Source: CAMLIZ01 sp966212505
Lineage (GTDB): Bacteria > Pseudomonadota > Gammaproteobacteria > Burkholderiales > Burkholderiaceae_C
Assembly (NCBI GenBank): GCA_966212505.1
Contig: CBIHRS010000010.1
Location: 62,001-126,000 of the forward strand
Length of the DNA stretch: 64,000 nt
Direction of reading: 5' to 3'
The position numbers were made by a program, and so were the translations under genes. Below, piece after piece: positions 25,910 to 34,426 of this stretch. A model generated the notes under the pieces. That model did no database searches. It saw only the letters and a list, made by a program, of their open reading frames with translations, and was not told the DNA's origin. The number at the start of each line of letters is the position of its first letter. Position 1 is the stretch's first letter.

Positions 25910-26428
25910 TCAACTGAGGAGGTACTCGCGCATCAACTGGCGTGCCCGGTGCAGCCGGCTCTTGGTGGCCGCGGTGGTCAGCTGCAGCCGGGCGGCAATC
26001 TCGCCAATGGTCAGCTCCTCGAAGTCGCGCAGCAGGATCATCTCGCGGTAGTGCGGCGGCAGCGCCTCGAAGGCCTGCGCCAGCTCGTGGCGCAGGCTGT
26101 CGTCGTTGCGCGATCCCATCCAGGCCTCGAGCGCGGCCTCGTCGTAGGGGTCGTAGCGCAGCGTGATGCGCCCCAGGCGCCGGCACTCGCGCTGCACGAT
26201 GCGGAACACCCAGCCCGAGAAGGCCGCCACCGCCCGCAGCGAGCTCACATGCTTGGAGACGATCAGCAGCGCCTCCTGCACCGCATCGTCGACGTCGCTG
26301 ATCACGCAGTGGCGCTGGGCATAGCGCCGGATGTCGGGCCGGCACACGCTCAGCAGCCGGTTCATCGCGGCCGGATCGCCGCCACGCGCCGCCTCCAGCA
26401 GCGGCCCCTGGGTCTCGGGATTCCACAT
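25910..26428 (-). CDS. ECF-type RNA polymerase sigma factor
   Basis: 172 residues from ATG 26428. Region 2 is 'DIRRYAQRHCVISDVDDAVQEALLIVSKHV'. Region 4 is 'ALPPHYREMILLRDFEELTIGEIAARLQLTTAATKSRLHRARQLMREYL', with the expected helix-turn-helix. No anti-sigma gene is next to it; the upstream neighbour is a DUF2892 membrane protein, 11 bases away and probably co-transcribed. What activates it is unknown. Confidence 0.93.
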   Translation of the reverse strand: MWNPETQGPLLEAARGGDPAAMNRLLSVCRPDIRRYAQRHCVISDVDDAVQEALLIVSKHVSSLRAVAAFSGWVFRIVQRECRRLGRITLRYDPYDEAALEAWMGSRNDDSLRHELAQAFEALPPHYREMILLRDFEELTIGEIAARLQLTTAATKSRLHRARQLMREYLLS

Positions 26429-26439
26429 GGCGGCAAGTA

Positions 26440-26640
26440 TCAGCGCAGCTTGCGGCCGACCATCGCACAAGCAGGGCAGAAGCCGAACAGGCCCGACAAG
26501 GTCAGGCCAACGCCGCTCAAGCCGGCGGCCCAGCCCTGCCAGCCGCCGCCCAGCAGCATCAGCGAGGCCACCAGCAGGCCGATGCCGGCCAGCAGGCGCA
26601 GCACGCGCTCCCAGTTCGGGACGTTCTTCACATAAAACAT
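26440..26640 (-). CDS. DUF2892 (YgaP-type) small membrane protein
   Basis: 66 residues; start ATG 26640 with a GGAG seven bases upstream. 'MFYVKNVPNWERVLRLLAGIGLL' and 'FGFCPACAMVGRKL' match the DUF2892 family of two-helix inner-membrane proteins, with a conserved CPAC near the C-terminus. Members are often joined or next to rhodanese domains; none is here. It precedes the ECF sigma gene on the same strand and may take part in its control. Confidence 0.85.
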   Translation of the reverse strand: MFYVKNVPNWERVLRLLAGIGLLVASLMLLGGGWQGWAAGLSGVGLTLSGLFGFCPACAMVGRKLR

Positions 26641-26820
26641 GTCGTTGCTCCAGGGAACCGAGGCACATGCCTCCGCTTCCAAGAGGCGCCGACTGTGCAA
26701 AAGGATTCGCGGACTACGAAAAATAGCGTGTCGGAACCCGGCAACAGCACGGATCGCGCATCGGACCCATGCGCAAAAATCAATCCGCCGCGGCCGATCC
26801 TGCGGCACCCTGCTGTCTCC

Positions 26821-27459
26821 ATGAACGCGATGAGCGAACTCACCGACCTCAGCCCTCCGGCCCTGAACGGCCTCACGCCGCTGCGCGACCCGAGTGCGCT
26901 GCTGCTGAAGACCATGGCCGAATGGGGCGGCGAGCGCGACCTGTGGGTGTTCGGCTATGCCTCGCTGATCTGGCGCCCCGAGTTCGAGTTCGAAGAGCAC
27001 CTGCCGGCCACCGTGCACGGCTGGCATCGCGCGCTGCGCATGCGCTCGCGCGTGAACCGCGGCACGCCGGAGCGCCCGGGCCTCGTGTTCGCGCTGATGG
27101 CCGGCGGCTCCTGCCGCGGCGTGGCCTACCGCATCCGCAAGGACCGCGCACCGGCCGAGTTGCAGCGCCTGTGGGCGCGCGAGATGCCCACCGGCGTGTA
27201 CGACCCCAAGTGGCTGCCCTGCCGCACGCCGCGCGGCACCATTCCCGCACTCGGCTTCACGCTCAGCCGCCGCAGCGAGAGCTACGTGGGCCGCCTGCCC
27301 GACGACGAGATCGTGCACATCCTGCGCAATGCCTGCGGCTGCTACGGCACCACGCTGCACTACCTGGTGGAAACGGCGAAGTGCCTGCGCGAACGCGGCG
27401 TGCGCGACCGCGAGATCGAGCGGCTGGTGCGGCTGGCCGAGCGGCACCAGTTGATCTAG
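26821..27459 (+). CDS. ChaC-family glutathione-specific gamma-glutamylcyclotransferase
   Basis: 212 residues. The family signature 'VFGYASLIW' lies at 43-51 and is followed by 'VHGWHRALRMRSRVNRGTPERPGLVFAL'; the region 'REMPTGVYDPKWL' is also conserved. ChaC proteins cleave glutathione to 5-oxoproline and Cys-Gly in the cytosol. No chaA or chaB is adjacent. Start ATG 26821 fits the family N-terminus. Confidence 0.92.
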   Translation: MNAMSELTDLSPPALNGLTPLRDPSALLLKTMAEWGGERDLWVFGYASLIWRPEFEFEEHLPATVHGWHRALRMRSRVNRGTPERPGLVFALMAGGSCRGVAYRIRKDRAPAELQRLWAREMPTGVYDPKWLPCRTPRGTIPALGFTLSRRSESYVGRLPDDEIVHILRNACGCYGTTLHYLVETAKCLRERGVRDREIERLVRLAERHQLI

Positions 27460-27464
27460 TTCAG

Positions 27465-28109
27465 CTACTGCAGCGGCCGCGGCACGGCCACGCCCGAGTC
27501 GGCCAGCGCGGCGCGGCGCTCGCGCACGGCATGCAGATCATCGAGCGTGTCGACATCGAGCAGCACACCCGGGTCTTCCACGTCGACACCATGGGCCGGA
27601 TAGCGTGCCGTGAGCCGGCGCGCGCCCTCGTCGCCACTCAGGGTGGCGAGCTCCGAATAGAGCTCCGCCGCAAAGGCCACCGGATGCCCGCGCCGACCGC
27701 GGTGCTGCGCGTAGGCCACCGGATGGTGATCGAGCGCGCGCGCCACCGCCACCAGCGTGGCCGGCTGCACCAGCGGCATGTCGGCCGGCAACACCAGCCA
27801 GCCGGGCGCGTCGGAGCGCGCATACACGCCGCTCGCGATCGAGTAACCCATGCCCAGCTTGCCGTTCGAGCCCTGGCTGTCGGCCTCGGGCAGCACGATC
27901 ACGTCGCGTGCCGCGACGAGCCGGCGTGCCAGCGATTCGAGCTTGGGGGTGGTGACCACCAGCATCGGCAGGTGGCTGGCGATCACGTTCTTCAGCGTGC
28001 TGCCGAGCACGCTGATGCTCCCGATGTCCTGCTCGAGCTTGTGGCTCTCGCCGAGGAATCTGCTTCCCTTGCCGGCGGCGAGCACGATGACGGTCGGTCG
28101 CACCCTCAT
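27465..28109 (-). CDS. MobA/MocA-like nucleotidyltransferase
   Basis: 214 residues. N-terminal 'TVIVLAAGKGSRFLG' is the nucleotide-binding loop of the NTP-transferase-3 fold, and 'LVLPADMPLVQP' gives the metal-binding Asp. The closest named family is MocA, which adds CMP to molybdopterin for molybdenum hydroxylases. It lies 158 bases downstream of the IorA/IorB-type genes on the same strand, which supports a role in their cofactor. I place the start at ATG 28109, because AAGG stands 8 bases before it; ATG 28115 is also possible. Confidence 0.8.
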   Translation of the reverse strand: MRVRPTVIVLAAGKGSRFLGESHKLEQDIGSISVLGSTLKNVIASHLPMLVVTTPKLESLARRLVAARDVIVLPEADSQGSNGKLGMGYSIASGVYARSDAPGWLVLPADMPLVQPATLVAVARALDHHPVAYAQHRGRRGHPVAFAAELYSELATLSGDEGARRLTARYPAHGVDVEDPGVLLDVDTLDDLHAVRERRAALADSGVAVPRPLQ

Positions 28110-28266
28110 GACCATGGCCTTTGTGTTTCAGCTCCCAAGGGCCCACGACGTGCGGCGCCCTGCATCTAGCATCGGCTGCGCCGCACCCGCGGACCAGTGG
28201 GATCAGTACCTAAGGCCTTCCCCGAGGCTGGTATGAAATTGCACGAAACCGGTACGTTCTTGCAGC

Positions 28267-30483
28267 TCAGATCGGCGAGAACGGCAGTTCGCGCAGGCGT
28301 TTGCCCGTCAGTTGCGCAATCGCGTTCGCGAATGCCGGGGCGAGCGGCGGCAGGCCCGGCTCGCCCATGCCGAAAGGTTCATCCTCACTCGGGACGATGT
28401 GCACCTCGATCGACGGCATCTGCGGCATGCGGGCCACCGTGTAGTCGCTGAAGTTGCTCTGCTGCACGACACCGTCCTTCAGGGTGATCGCCGCACCGGG
28501 CAGCGTGGTGCCCAGGCCCATCAGCGCCGCACCCTGCACCTGCGCCTCGATGTTCAGCGGGTTGATCGCGCGGTTGCAGTGCACGCCGGCTGTCACTTTA
28601 TGGAGGACCGGCTGGTTGTTGTCGACCGAGGCTTCCACCACATAGGCCACCACCGAGCCGAACGACTCGTGCACCGCGACGCCCCAGGCATGGCCCTTGG
28701 GCAGCTGCTTCTTGCCGTAGCCCGATTTCGCCACCGCGAGCTCAAGTGCAGCCACATGGCGCGGATGCTTGTCGCCCAGCAGCTTCTTGCGGTACGCCAC
28801 CGGATCCTGCTTCGTGGTGCGCGCGATCTCGTCGACCAGCGTCTCCATCACATACGCGGTGTGCGTGTGGCCCACCGAGCGCCACCACAGCACCGGCACG
28901 TTGACCTTGGGATGATGGATGTCGAGCGCCAGCGGCACCTGGTAGGGCGTGTCGGCCACGCCCTCGACCATCACGCCGTCGACGCCGTTCTTCACGAGGA
29001 ACTGCTCGAAGGGCGTGCCCATCAGGATCGACTGGCCGACGATGCGGTGCTGCCAGCCGAGCACGTTGCCCTGGTCGTCGAAGCCGATCTCGGCGCGGTG
29101 CAGGTGCATCGGCCGGTAGTAGCCGCCGCGGATGTCGTCTTCACGGCTCCACACGATCTTCAACGGCTCGCTGCGGCCCGCGGCCTTCCAGGCCTTGGCC
29201 ACCTGCGCGGCTTCCATCAGGTAGTCGGAGCTCGGCACCGCGCGCCGGCCGAAACCGCCGCCGGACATCATGGTCTGCAGGCGCACCTGCTCGATCTTGA
29301 GGTCGAGCACCTTGGCCACCGTCATCTGGTCGATGGTCTGGAACTGGCTGCCCACCCACACGTCGACACCGCCGTCGCGGAATTCGATCGTGCAGTTGAG
29401 CGGCTCCATCGGAGCATGCGCCAGATAGGGGAAGACGTACTCGGCGCTGATCTTGCGGGGCGCGTCGGCGAGCTTTGAAGTGTCGCCCTCGCGCGCCTTG
29501 ATGCCCGGCTTGGCGGCGAGCTCGCGGTACATCGCGAGCAGCAGCGCGCTGTCGGGCTTCTCGACGCCTTCGGTGTTCCACGTGACCTGCAGCGCATCGC
29601 GGCCCATCTTCGCGGGCCAGTAGCCGTCGGCCACCACCGCCACGCCGCTGCCGCCGCGGTCCACCGGGATCTGCAGCACCTCGGCCACGCCCTTCACCGC
29701 CTTGGCCCGGCTCGCATCGAGGCTCGCGACCTTGGCACCGAACACCGGCGGCTTCGCGATCACCACCGTCTTCATGCCGGGGCGCTGCACGTCGAGGCCG
29801 AAGGTCTGCCGTCCGCTCGACTTAGCCCCGCCGCTGATCTGGCGCACCGGCTTGCCGATCAGCTTGTAGGCCTTGGGATCCTTCAGCGTCACCTGCTCGG
29901 GCACGCGCTGCTTCATCGCGTCGTCGGCCAGCTCGCCGAAGGTGGCGCGCTTGCCCGGCGCGGTGACCACGCCGTTGGCGACCTGCACCTTGGCCACGTC
30001 GACGTTCCAGCGCTGCGCCGCGGCCGCGACGAACATCGCTCGCGCGCGGCCGCCGAGCTCGCGGTACTGCTTCCACGAGTTGTGGATGGAGTTGGAGCCG
30101 CCGGTCATCTGGATGCCGAAGCCAGTGTCCTTGTAGGCCTCGGCCGCCGGCGCGAGCTCGCTGCGCACCTTGCTCCAGTCGGCATCGAGCTCCTCGGCCA
30201 CCAGCATCGGCAGCGAGGTGGCCACGCCCTGGCCGAAATCGAGCCGGTTGACGAGGATGGTGACCTCGCCGCTGGGCGCGATCTTCAGGAACGCGGGCGG
30301 CTGCTGCTGCGGCCCCAGGCCGGCAGGCGCCGCGGCGATCTGCGCACCGGCGGGGAACACGCCGAGCGCAAAGCCGCTGCCGGCGCCGAACTTGAGGAAC
30401 TGCCGGCGGTCGAGGCCCGAGGCAGCGGCACCTTCGGTACGCTGCGCCTTGGCAACGCGCATCATCAGTTGGGTGTAGTTCAT
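28267..30483 (-). CDS. Molybdopterin-binding subunit of an isoquinoline 1-oxidoreductase-like hydroxylase, Tat-exported
   Basis: 738 residues. A twin-arginine signal 'DRRQFLKFGAGSGFALG' (RR at 26-27) precedes the enzyme, so it is exported folded with its cofactor. The rest is a xanthine-oxidase-family large subunit of the IorB type: 'GQGVATSLPMLVAEELD', 'VWVGSQFQTIDQ', 'MMSGGGFGRRAVPSSDY' and, near the end, 'GMGEPGLPPLAPAFANA' with the catalytic Glu region. It hydroxylates an aromatic heterocycle or oxidises an aldehyde; the substrate is unknown. Sixteen bases follow the small-subunit gene. Confidence 0.92.
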   Translation of the reverse strand: MNYTQLMMRVAKAQRTEGAAASGLDRRQFLKFGAGSGFALGVFPAGAQIAAAPAGLGPQQQPPAFLKIAPSGEVTILVNRLDFGQGVATSLPMLVAEELDADWSKVRSELAPAAEAYKDTGFGIQMTGGSNSIHNSWKQYRELGGRARAMFVAAAAQRWNVDVAKVQVANGVVTAPGKRATFGELADDAMKQRVPEQVTLKDPKAYKLIGKPVRQISGGAKSSGRQTFGLDVQRPGMKTVVIAKPPVFGAKVASLDASRAKAVKGVAEVLQIPVDRGGSGVAVVADGYWPAKMGRDALQVTWNTEGVEKPDSALLLAMYRELAAKPGIKAREGDTSKLADAPRKISAEYVFPYLAHAPMEPLNCTIEFRDGGVDVWVGSQFQTIDQMTVAKVLDLKIEQVRLQTMMSGGGFGRRAVPSSDYLMEAAQVAKAWKAAGRSEPLKIVWSREDDIRGGYYRPMHLHRAEIGFDDQGNVLGWQHRIVGQSILMGTPFEQFLVKNGVDGVMVEGVADTPYQVPLALDIHHPKVNVPVLWWRSVGHTHTAYVMETLVDEIARTTKQDPVAYRKKLLGDKHPRHVAALELAVAKSGYGKKQLPKGHAWGVAVHESFGSVVAYVVEASVDNNQPVLHKVTAGVHCNRAINPLNIEAQVQGAALMGLGTTLPGAAITLKDGVVQQSNFSDYTVARMPQMPSIEVHIVPSEDEPFGMGEPGLPPLAPAFANAIAQLTGKRLRELPFSPI

Positions 30484-30498
30484 CGCGATGCTCCTTGC

Positions 30499-30957
30499 TC
30501 AGGCCAGCGACTGCGCCGCATCCTTGATCGCGGCGCGGATGCGGGCATAGGTGCCGCAGCGGCAGATGTTGCCGGCCATCGCGCCGTCGATGTCGGCATC
30601 GGTGGGCTTCTTGTTGGTGCGCAGCAGTGCAGTCGCGCTCATGATCTGGCCGCTCTGGCAGTAGCCGCACTGCGCCACGTCGTGCTTGATCCAAGCGGCC
30701 TGAACGGCCTTGCCCACGCGATCGGCATCGACCGACTCGATGGTGGTGATCTTCTGCCCCGCGACCGACGAGATCGGCGTGATGCAGGAGCGCACGGCCT
30801 GGCCGTTGAGGTGCACGGTGCACGCGCCGCACATCGCCGCGCCGCAGCCGAACTTGGTACCGGTGAGTTGAAGGTTGTCACGCAGGGCCCACAGCACCGG
30901 CGTGGACGGATCGGCATCGACGGAGACCGCCTTGCCGTTGACGGTGAACGACGTCAT
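30499..30957 (-). CDS. [2Fe-2S] subunit of the isoquinoline 1-oxidoreductase-like hydroxylase
   Basis: 152 residues with two clusters. The plant-ferredoxin-type cluster uses Cys38, 43, 46 and 58; the second uses Cys97, 100, 132 and 134. No signal peptide, so it is presumably carried out by the Tat signal of the partner. Start ATG 30957 has a strong AGGAGG six bases upstream. There is no FAD subunit gene, which fits the IorAB two-subunit type that passes electrons to a cytochrome. Confidence 0.95.
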   Translation of the reverse strand: MTSFTVNGKAVSVDADPSTPVLWALRDNLQLTGTKFGCGAAMCGACTVHLNGQAVRSCITPISSVAGQKITTIESVDADRVGKAVQAAWIKHDVAQCGYCQSGQIMSATALLRTNKKPTDADIDGAMAGNICRCGTYARIRAAIKDAAQSLA

Positions 30958-31038
30958 GGGAAACCTCCTGGGGGGATTTGTGCCGGCGCATGCTAGTGCC
31001 GAATCGAAAACTCTGCAGGGCGCGCATACTTCCGGCCC

Positions 31039-31680
31039 ATGAACAAGCAAGAACTCGCCGACCTGCGCAAGAGCTACGAGCGCGCCGAACTCAGCGAAGA
31101 CGCATCCGATGCCAACCCGCTCAAGCAGTTCGAGCTGTGGCTGCAGCAGGCGCTCGATGCCGAGATACCGGAACCCAACGCGATGACGCTCGCGACGGTG
31201 GGCCCCGACCAGCGGCCCTCGACCCGCATCGTGTTGATCAAGGGCTGCGACGAACGCGGCATCGTGTGGTTCACCAACTACGACAGCCGCAAGGGCCACG
31301 AGCTGGCCGCCAACCCGTTCGCCGCGCTGCAGTTCCACTGGATCGAGCTCGAGCGCGTGGTGCGCATCGAAGGCCGCGTCGAGAAGGTGAGCGCTGAAGA
31401 ATCCGATGCCTACTTCGCCTCGCGGCCGCTCGATTCGCGCATCGGCGCGTGGGCCTCGCCGCAGAGCCAGGTGATCTCGTCGCGCGCGGTGCTGGTCGCC
31501 AATGCGGCCCGCTATGGTGCGCAGTTCGCACTGAAGCCGCCGCGCCCGCCGCATTGGGGCGGCTACCGGCTGCAGCCCGACCGCTGGGAGTTCTGGCAAG
31601 GCCGCAAGTCTCGCCTGCACGACCGGCTGCGCTACCGGCTCGATGGCGGGCAGTGGGTGCGCGAGCGCCTCGCGCCCTAG
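31039..31680 (+). CDS. pdxH: Pyridoxamine/pyridoxine 5'-phosphate oxidase
   Basis: 213 residues, usual length. FMN and substrate sites: 'MTLATVGPDQRPSTRIVLIKG', 'WFTNYDSRKGHELAANPFAAL', 'RVEKVSAEESDAYF' and the C-terminal 'PDRWEFWQGRKSRLHDRLRY'. It makes pyridoxal 5'-phosphate using FMN and oxygen. Its TAG stop shares the palindromic CTAG (31677-31680) with the stop of the convergent histidine-kinase gene. Confidence 0.96.
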   Translation: MNKQELADLRKSYERAELSEDASDANPLKQFELWLQQALDAEIPEPNAMTLATVGPDQRPSTRIVLIKGCDERGIVWFTNYDSRKGHELAANPFAALQFHWIELERVVRIEGRVEKVSAEESDAYFASRPLDSRIGAWASPQSQVISSRAVLVANAARYGAQFALKPPRPPHWGGYRLQPDRWEFWQGRKSRLHDRLRYRLDGGQWVRERLAP

Positions 31681-34307
31681 CGCCGGGCCGTCTGCGCCAG
31701 CGCGTCGAGCCGGGCGAGGAAGGCCTGCACGTCGATCGGCTTGGTCCAGTAGTCGTCGAAGCCCTCGGCCAGCGCGGCCTGCACGTCGTCAGGCATCGCG
31801 TTGGCCGACAGCGCGACGAAGCGCACATGCTCGAAACCACCCTGCGCGCGCAGGCGGCGCAGCACCTCGGCGCCATGCAGGTCGGGCAACTGCAGGTCGA
31901 GCAGCACCACGTCGGGCGGCCATGACTGCGCCAACGCAATGCCGCGCTGACCGTCCTCGGCGCACTGCAGCTCGAAGGCGGGGCGCAATGCGAACAGTTC
32001 GCGCACCAGCAGCATGTTGACCGGGTTGTCTTCGACGCACAGCACGCGCAGCTTCGCCGGCGGTTGTTCAACGGAAGGCGCGCCCGCCGCCGGATCCTGA
32101 TCCCCGGCCTCGGAGGTCTGGCCGCTGGTATCGGCTGCCGGCAGCCAGACGCGGAACTCGCTGCCCACGCCCACCTCGCTGTTCACCTCGACATAGCCGT
32201 GCTGCTTCTCGACCAGCTGGCGCACGATGGTCAGCCCGATGCCGGTGCCGGCGATCGCCTCGCGCTCCGCGCCCAGCCGCTCGAACGGCTCGAACAGGCC
32301 ATGCATCTGCTCGGGCGTGAGCCCCCGGCCGTTGTCGGCCACCGCCAGCACCCACCACTCGGCACCGTCGTAGTGGTCGCGGGCGCTGGACACGCGCACC
32401 CAGCCGCCGCGCTGGTTGTACTTGATCGCGTTGCTCAGCAGGTTCGTGAGAATCTGGCCGAGCTGGCGCCGGTCGGCCCGCACGACACCCGGCAGCACCG
32501 CATCGCACTGCAATGCCACGTGATGCTGGCGCGCCATTTCGGCGAGCCACTGCATCGCCTCGTGGCACACCCCGTCGAGCGCGACGGGCGTGAGCTCGCC
32601 CGGACGCTGGTCGGCCTCGATGCGCGAGAGGTCGAGCACATCGTCGATCAATGACAGCAGATGCTCGCCCGCCCGCCGGATATGGTGGAGCCGCTCGCGC
32701 TGCCGCGGGCTGGGCGGCTGCTGGCGGTCTTCGCCGAGCAGTTGCGCAAAACCGAGCACCGCATTCAGCGGCGTGCGCAGCTCATGGCTCATCCGCGCCA
32801 TGAACTCCGACTTGGCGCGGCTCGCCTGCTCGGCACGCTCCTTCTCGCGCCGCACCTCGCCGGCTTCCTTCTGCGCGGTGATGTCCCAGTTGACGCCGGT
32901 CATCGCCAGCGGCCGGCCATCGATGTCGCGCACCGCCTGGCCGCGGGTGGCGAGCCAGTGCCAGCTGCCGTCGGGCCAGCGCACGCGGAACTCATGCTCG
33001 TAGGGCTCGCCCAGCTCGATGTGGCGGCGCGTCTTGGCCCGCAGTTCCTCCCGGTCCTCCGGATCGATGGTCACGCGGCCGAGTTCCGGCACCGGCCGCG
33101 GATCGCCTGGGTCGAGCCCCCGCAGGCGGTACATGCGCTCGTTCCAGTACAGCGGCGTGCCCTCGAGATCGCGCTCCCACACGCCGAGCCCGGCCGCGTC
33201 GAGCGCGAACTGCGCCCGCGCGCGCTCACGCTGCAGCTCGTGCTCGGCGCTGCGCCGATCGGTGATGTCGATGTGGACGCCGAAAGCCATCTGCCGGCCC
33301 ATACGGCTTTCGCGCCGCGCCCAGCTGTAGACCCAACGCACCTCGCCATCGGGGCCGGGAATGCGGAATTCGGTCTGGTGGCTCGGCAGCCATTCGGCAT
33401 CGGCTTCGATCTGCTCGCGCTCCATGCGGGCACGGTCCATCGGATGCACATGCCGCGCCAGCCATTCGCGCAGCGACGGCGGCCCTTCGGATGGCGCACG
33501 ATGGTGGATGCGGAACATCTGCTCGTTCCATTCGACCGCGCCGGTCTCGACGTCGCGGCTCCACAGGCCCAGGCCGACCGCATCGGCGACGAGGTTCATG
33601 CGTTCCTGCAGCTGCAGCGTCTGCTCGCGCTCGGCGACCAGCGAACTGAGGTCGAGCGACACGCCGGCCAGGCCGAGCGGCTCGCCGGCCGCATCGCGAT
33701 AGGCCACGCGGCGGGTCAGCAGCGTGCGCCAGCCGCCATCGGCGTTGCGCAGGCGGGCGATCACATCGATCACCCGGTGCGCCGACAAGGCCTCGTAGGC
33801 ACCGCGCAATATCGCGGCACGGTCCTCAGGATGGATCAGCTGCTCCAGCACATCGAGGTCCACACCCTCGGGCGTGGGCTCGAGGCCCAGCTGCTGGAAG
33901 CCGCGTTCGTTGTAGTAGATGCGGCGCGTGGCCAGGTCCACTCGCCACACCGACACATCGGCCAGCACGAGGGCTCGGCCGAGGAATTCCGCGGTCTCGT
34001 CGTCGGGCGTGGAGACGGGCGCCAATGGATCGGGAATGAGCCACAGCAGCAGGCCGTCGTCGCGAGGGACGGCCCGGCACCGGACAGGGCGCTGCGGCTG
34101 GCCGAGGGCGAGCGTGAGATCGATGGCCGAGGTCTGATTGCCGCAGGCCGCCAGCGCCGATTCGGCCAGCGCCTGCCAGCCGGCATCGGCCACCTGCCAG
34201 GGCATCGCCCAGGCGGTGGCCGAGGCGTTCAATGCCCAGGTCGGCATGGCGCCGGCACGCCACACGCGCATCGCTGGCATCGGTGCCGACAGCCACAACT
34301 CTTCCAT
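31677..34307 (-). CDS. Hybrid sensor histidine kinase with multiple PAS domains and a C-terminal receiver
   Basis: 876 residues from ATG 34307, which has CAGGA just upstream. No membrane segment, so cytoplasmic. Three PAS/PAC repeats occupy roughly 115-480, then a HisKA domain with phospho-accepting His508 in 'MSHELRTPLNAVLGF', a HATPase domain with 'NLLSNAIKYNQRGG', 'DNGRGL' and 'GTGIGLTIV', and a receiver domain with Asp804 in 'LLDLQLPDL' and a Lys in 'YWTKPID'. No response-regulator gene is adjacent. It probably senses a cytosolic cue such as redox or a small ligand through PAS. The frame stays open upstream into the TonB gene, but that part is not coding. Confidence 0.93.
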   Translation of the reverse strand: MEELWLSAPMPAMRVWRAGAMPTWALNASATAWAMPWQVADAGWQALAESALAACGNQTSAIDLTLALGQPQRPVRCRAVPRDDGLLLWLIPDPLAPVSTPDDETAEFLGRALVLADVSVWRVDLATRRIYYNERGFQQLGLEPTPEGVDLDVLEQLIHPEDRAAILRGAYEALSAHRVIDVIARLRNADGGWRTLLTRRVAYRDAAGEPLGLAGVSLDLSSLVAEREQTLQLQERMNLVADAVGLGLWSRDVETGAVEWNEQMFRIHHRAPSEGPPSLREWLARHVHPMDRARMEREQIEADAEWLPSHQTEFRIPGPDGEVRWVYSWARRESRMGRQMAFGVHIDITDRRSAEHELQRERARAQFALDAAGLGVWERDLEGTPLYWNERMYRLRGLDPGDPRPVPELGRVTIDPEDREELRAKTRRHIELGEPYEHEFRVRWPDGSWHWLATRGQAVRDIDGRPLAMTGVNWDITAQKEAGEVRREKERAEQASRAKSEFMARMSHELRTPLNAVLGFAQLLGEDRQQPPSPRQRERLHHIRRAGEHLLSLIDDVLDLSRIEADQRPGELTPVALDGVCHEAMQWLAEMARQHHVALQCDAVLPGVVRADRRQLGQILTNLLSNAIKYNQRGGWVRVSSARDHYDGAEWWVLAVADNGRGLTPEQMHGLFEPFERLGAEREAIAGTGIGLTIVRQLVEKQHGYVEVNSEVGVGSEFRVWLPAADTSGQTSEAGDQDPAAGAPSVEQPPAKLRVLCVEDNPVNMLLVRELFALRPAFELQCAEDGQRGIALAQSWPPDVVLLDLQLPDLHGAEVLRRLRAQGGFEHVRFVALSANAMPDDVQAALAEGFDDYWTKPIDVQAFLARLDALAQTARR

Positions 34308-34426
34308 CGGGTCCTGCTCCGGGGCGGCAGCGAGGAGGCAAACCGCATGCCATGGCTCGCTGTCGCGCTGCCAGTGTAAGAGGCGCGCCGGCCTACGCCA
34401 CCCCGGATCGGCCCGGAGAGTGCCAA

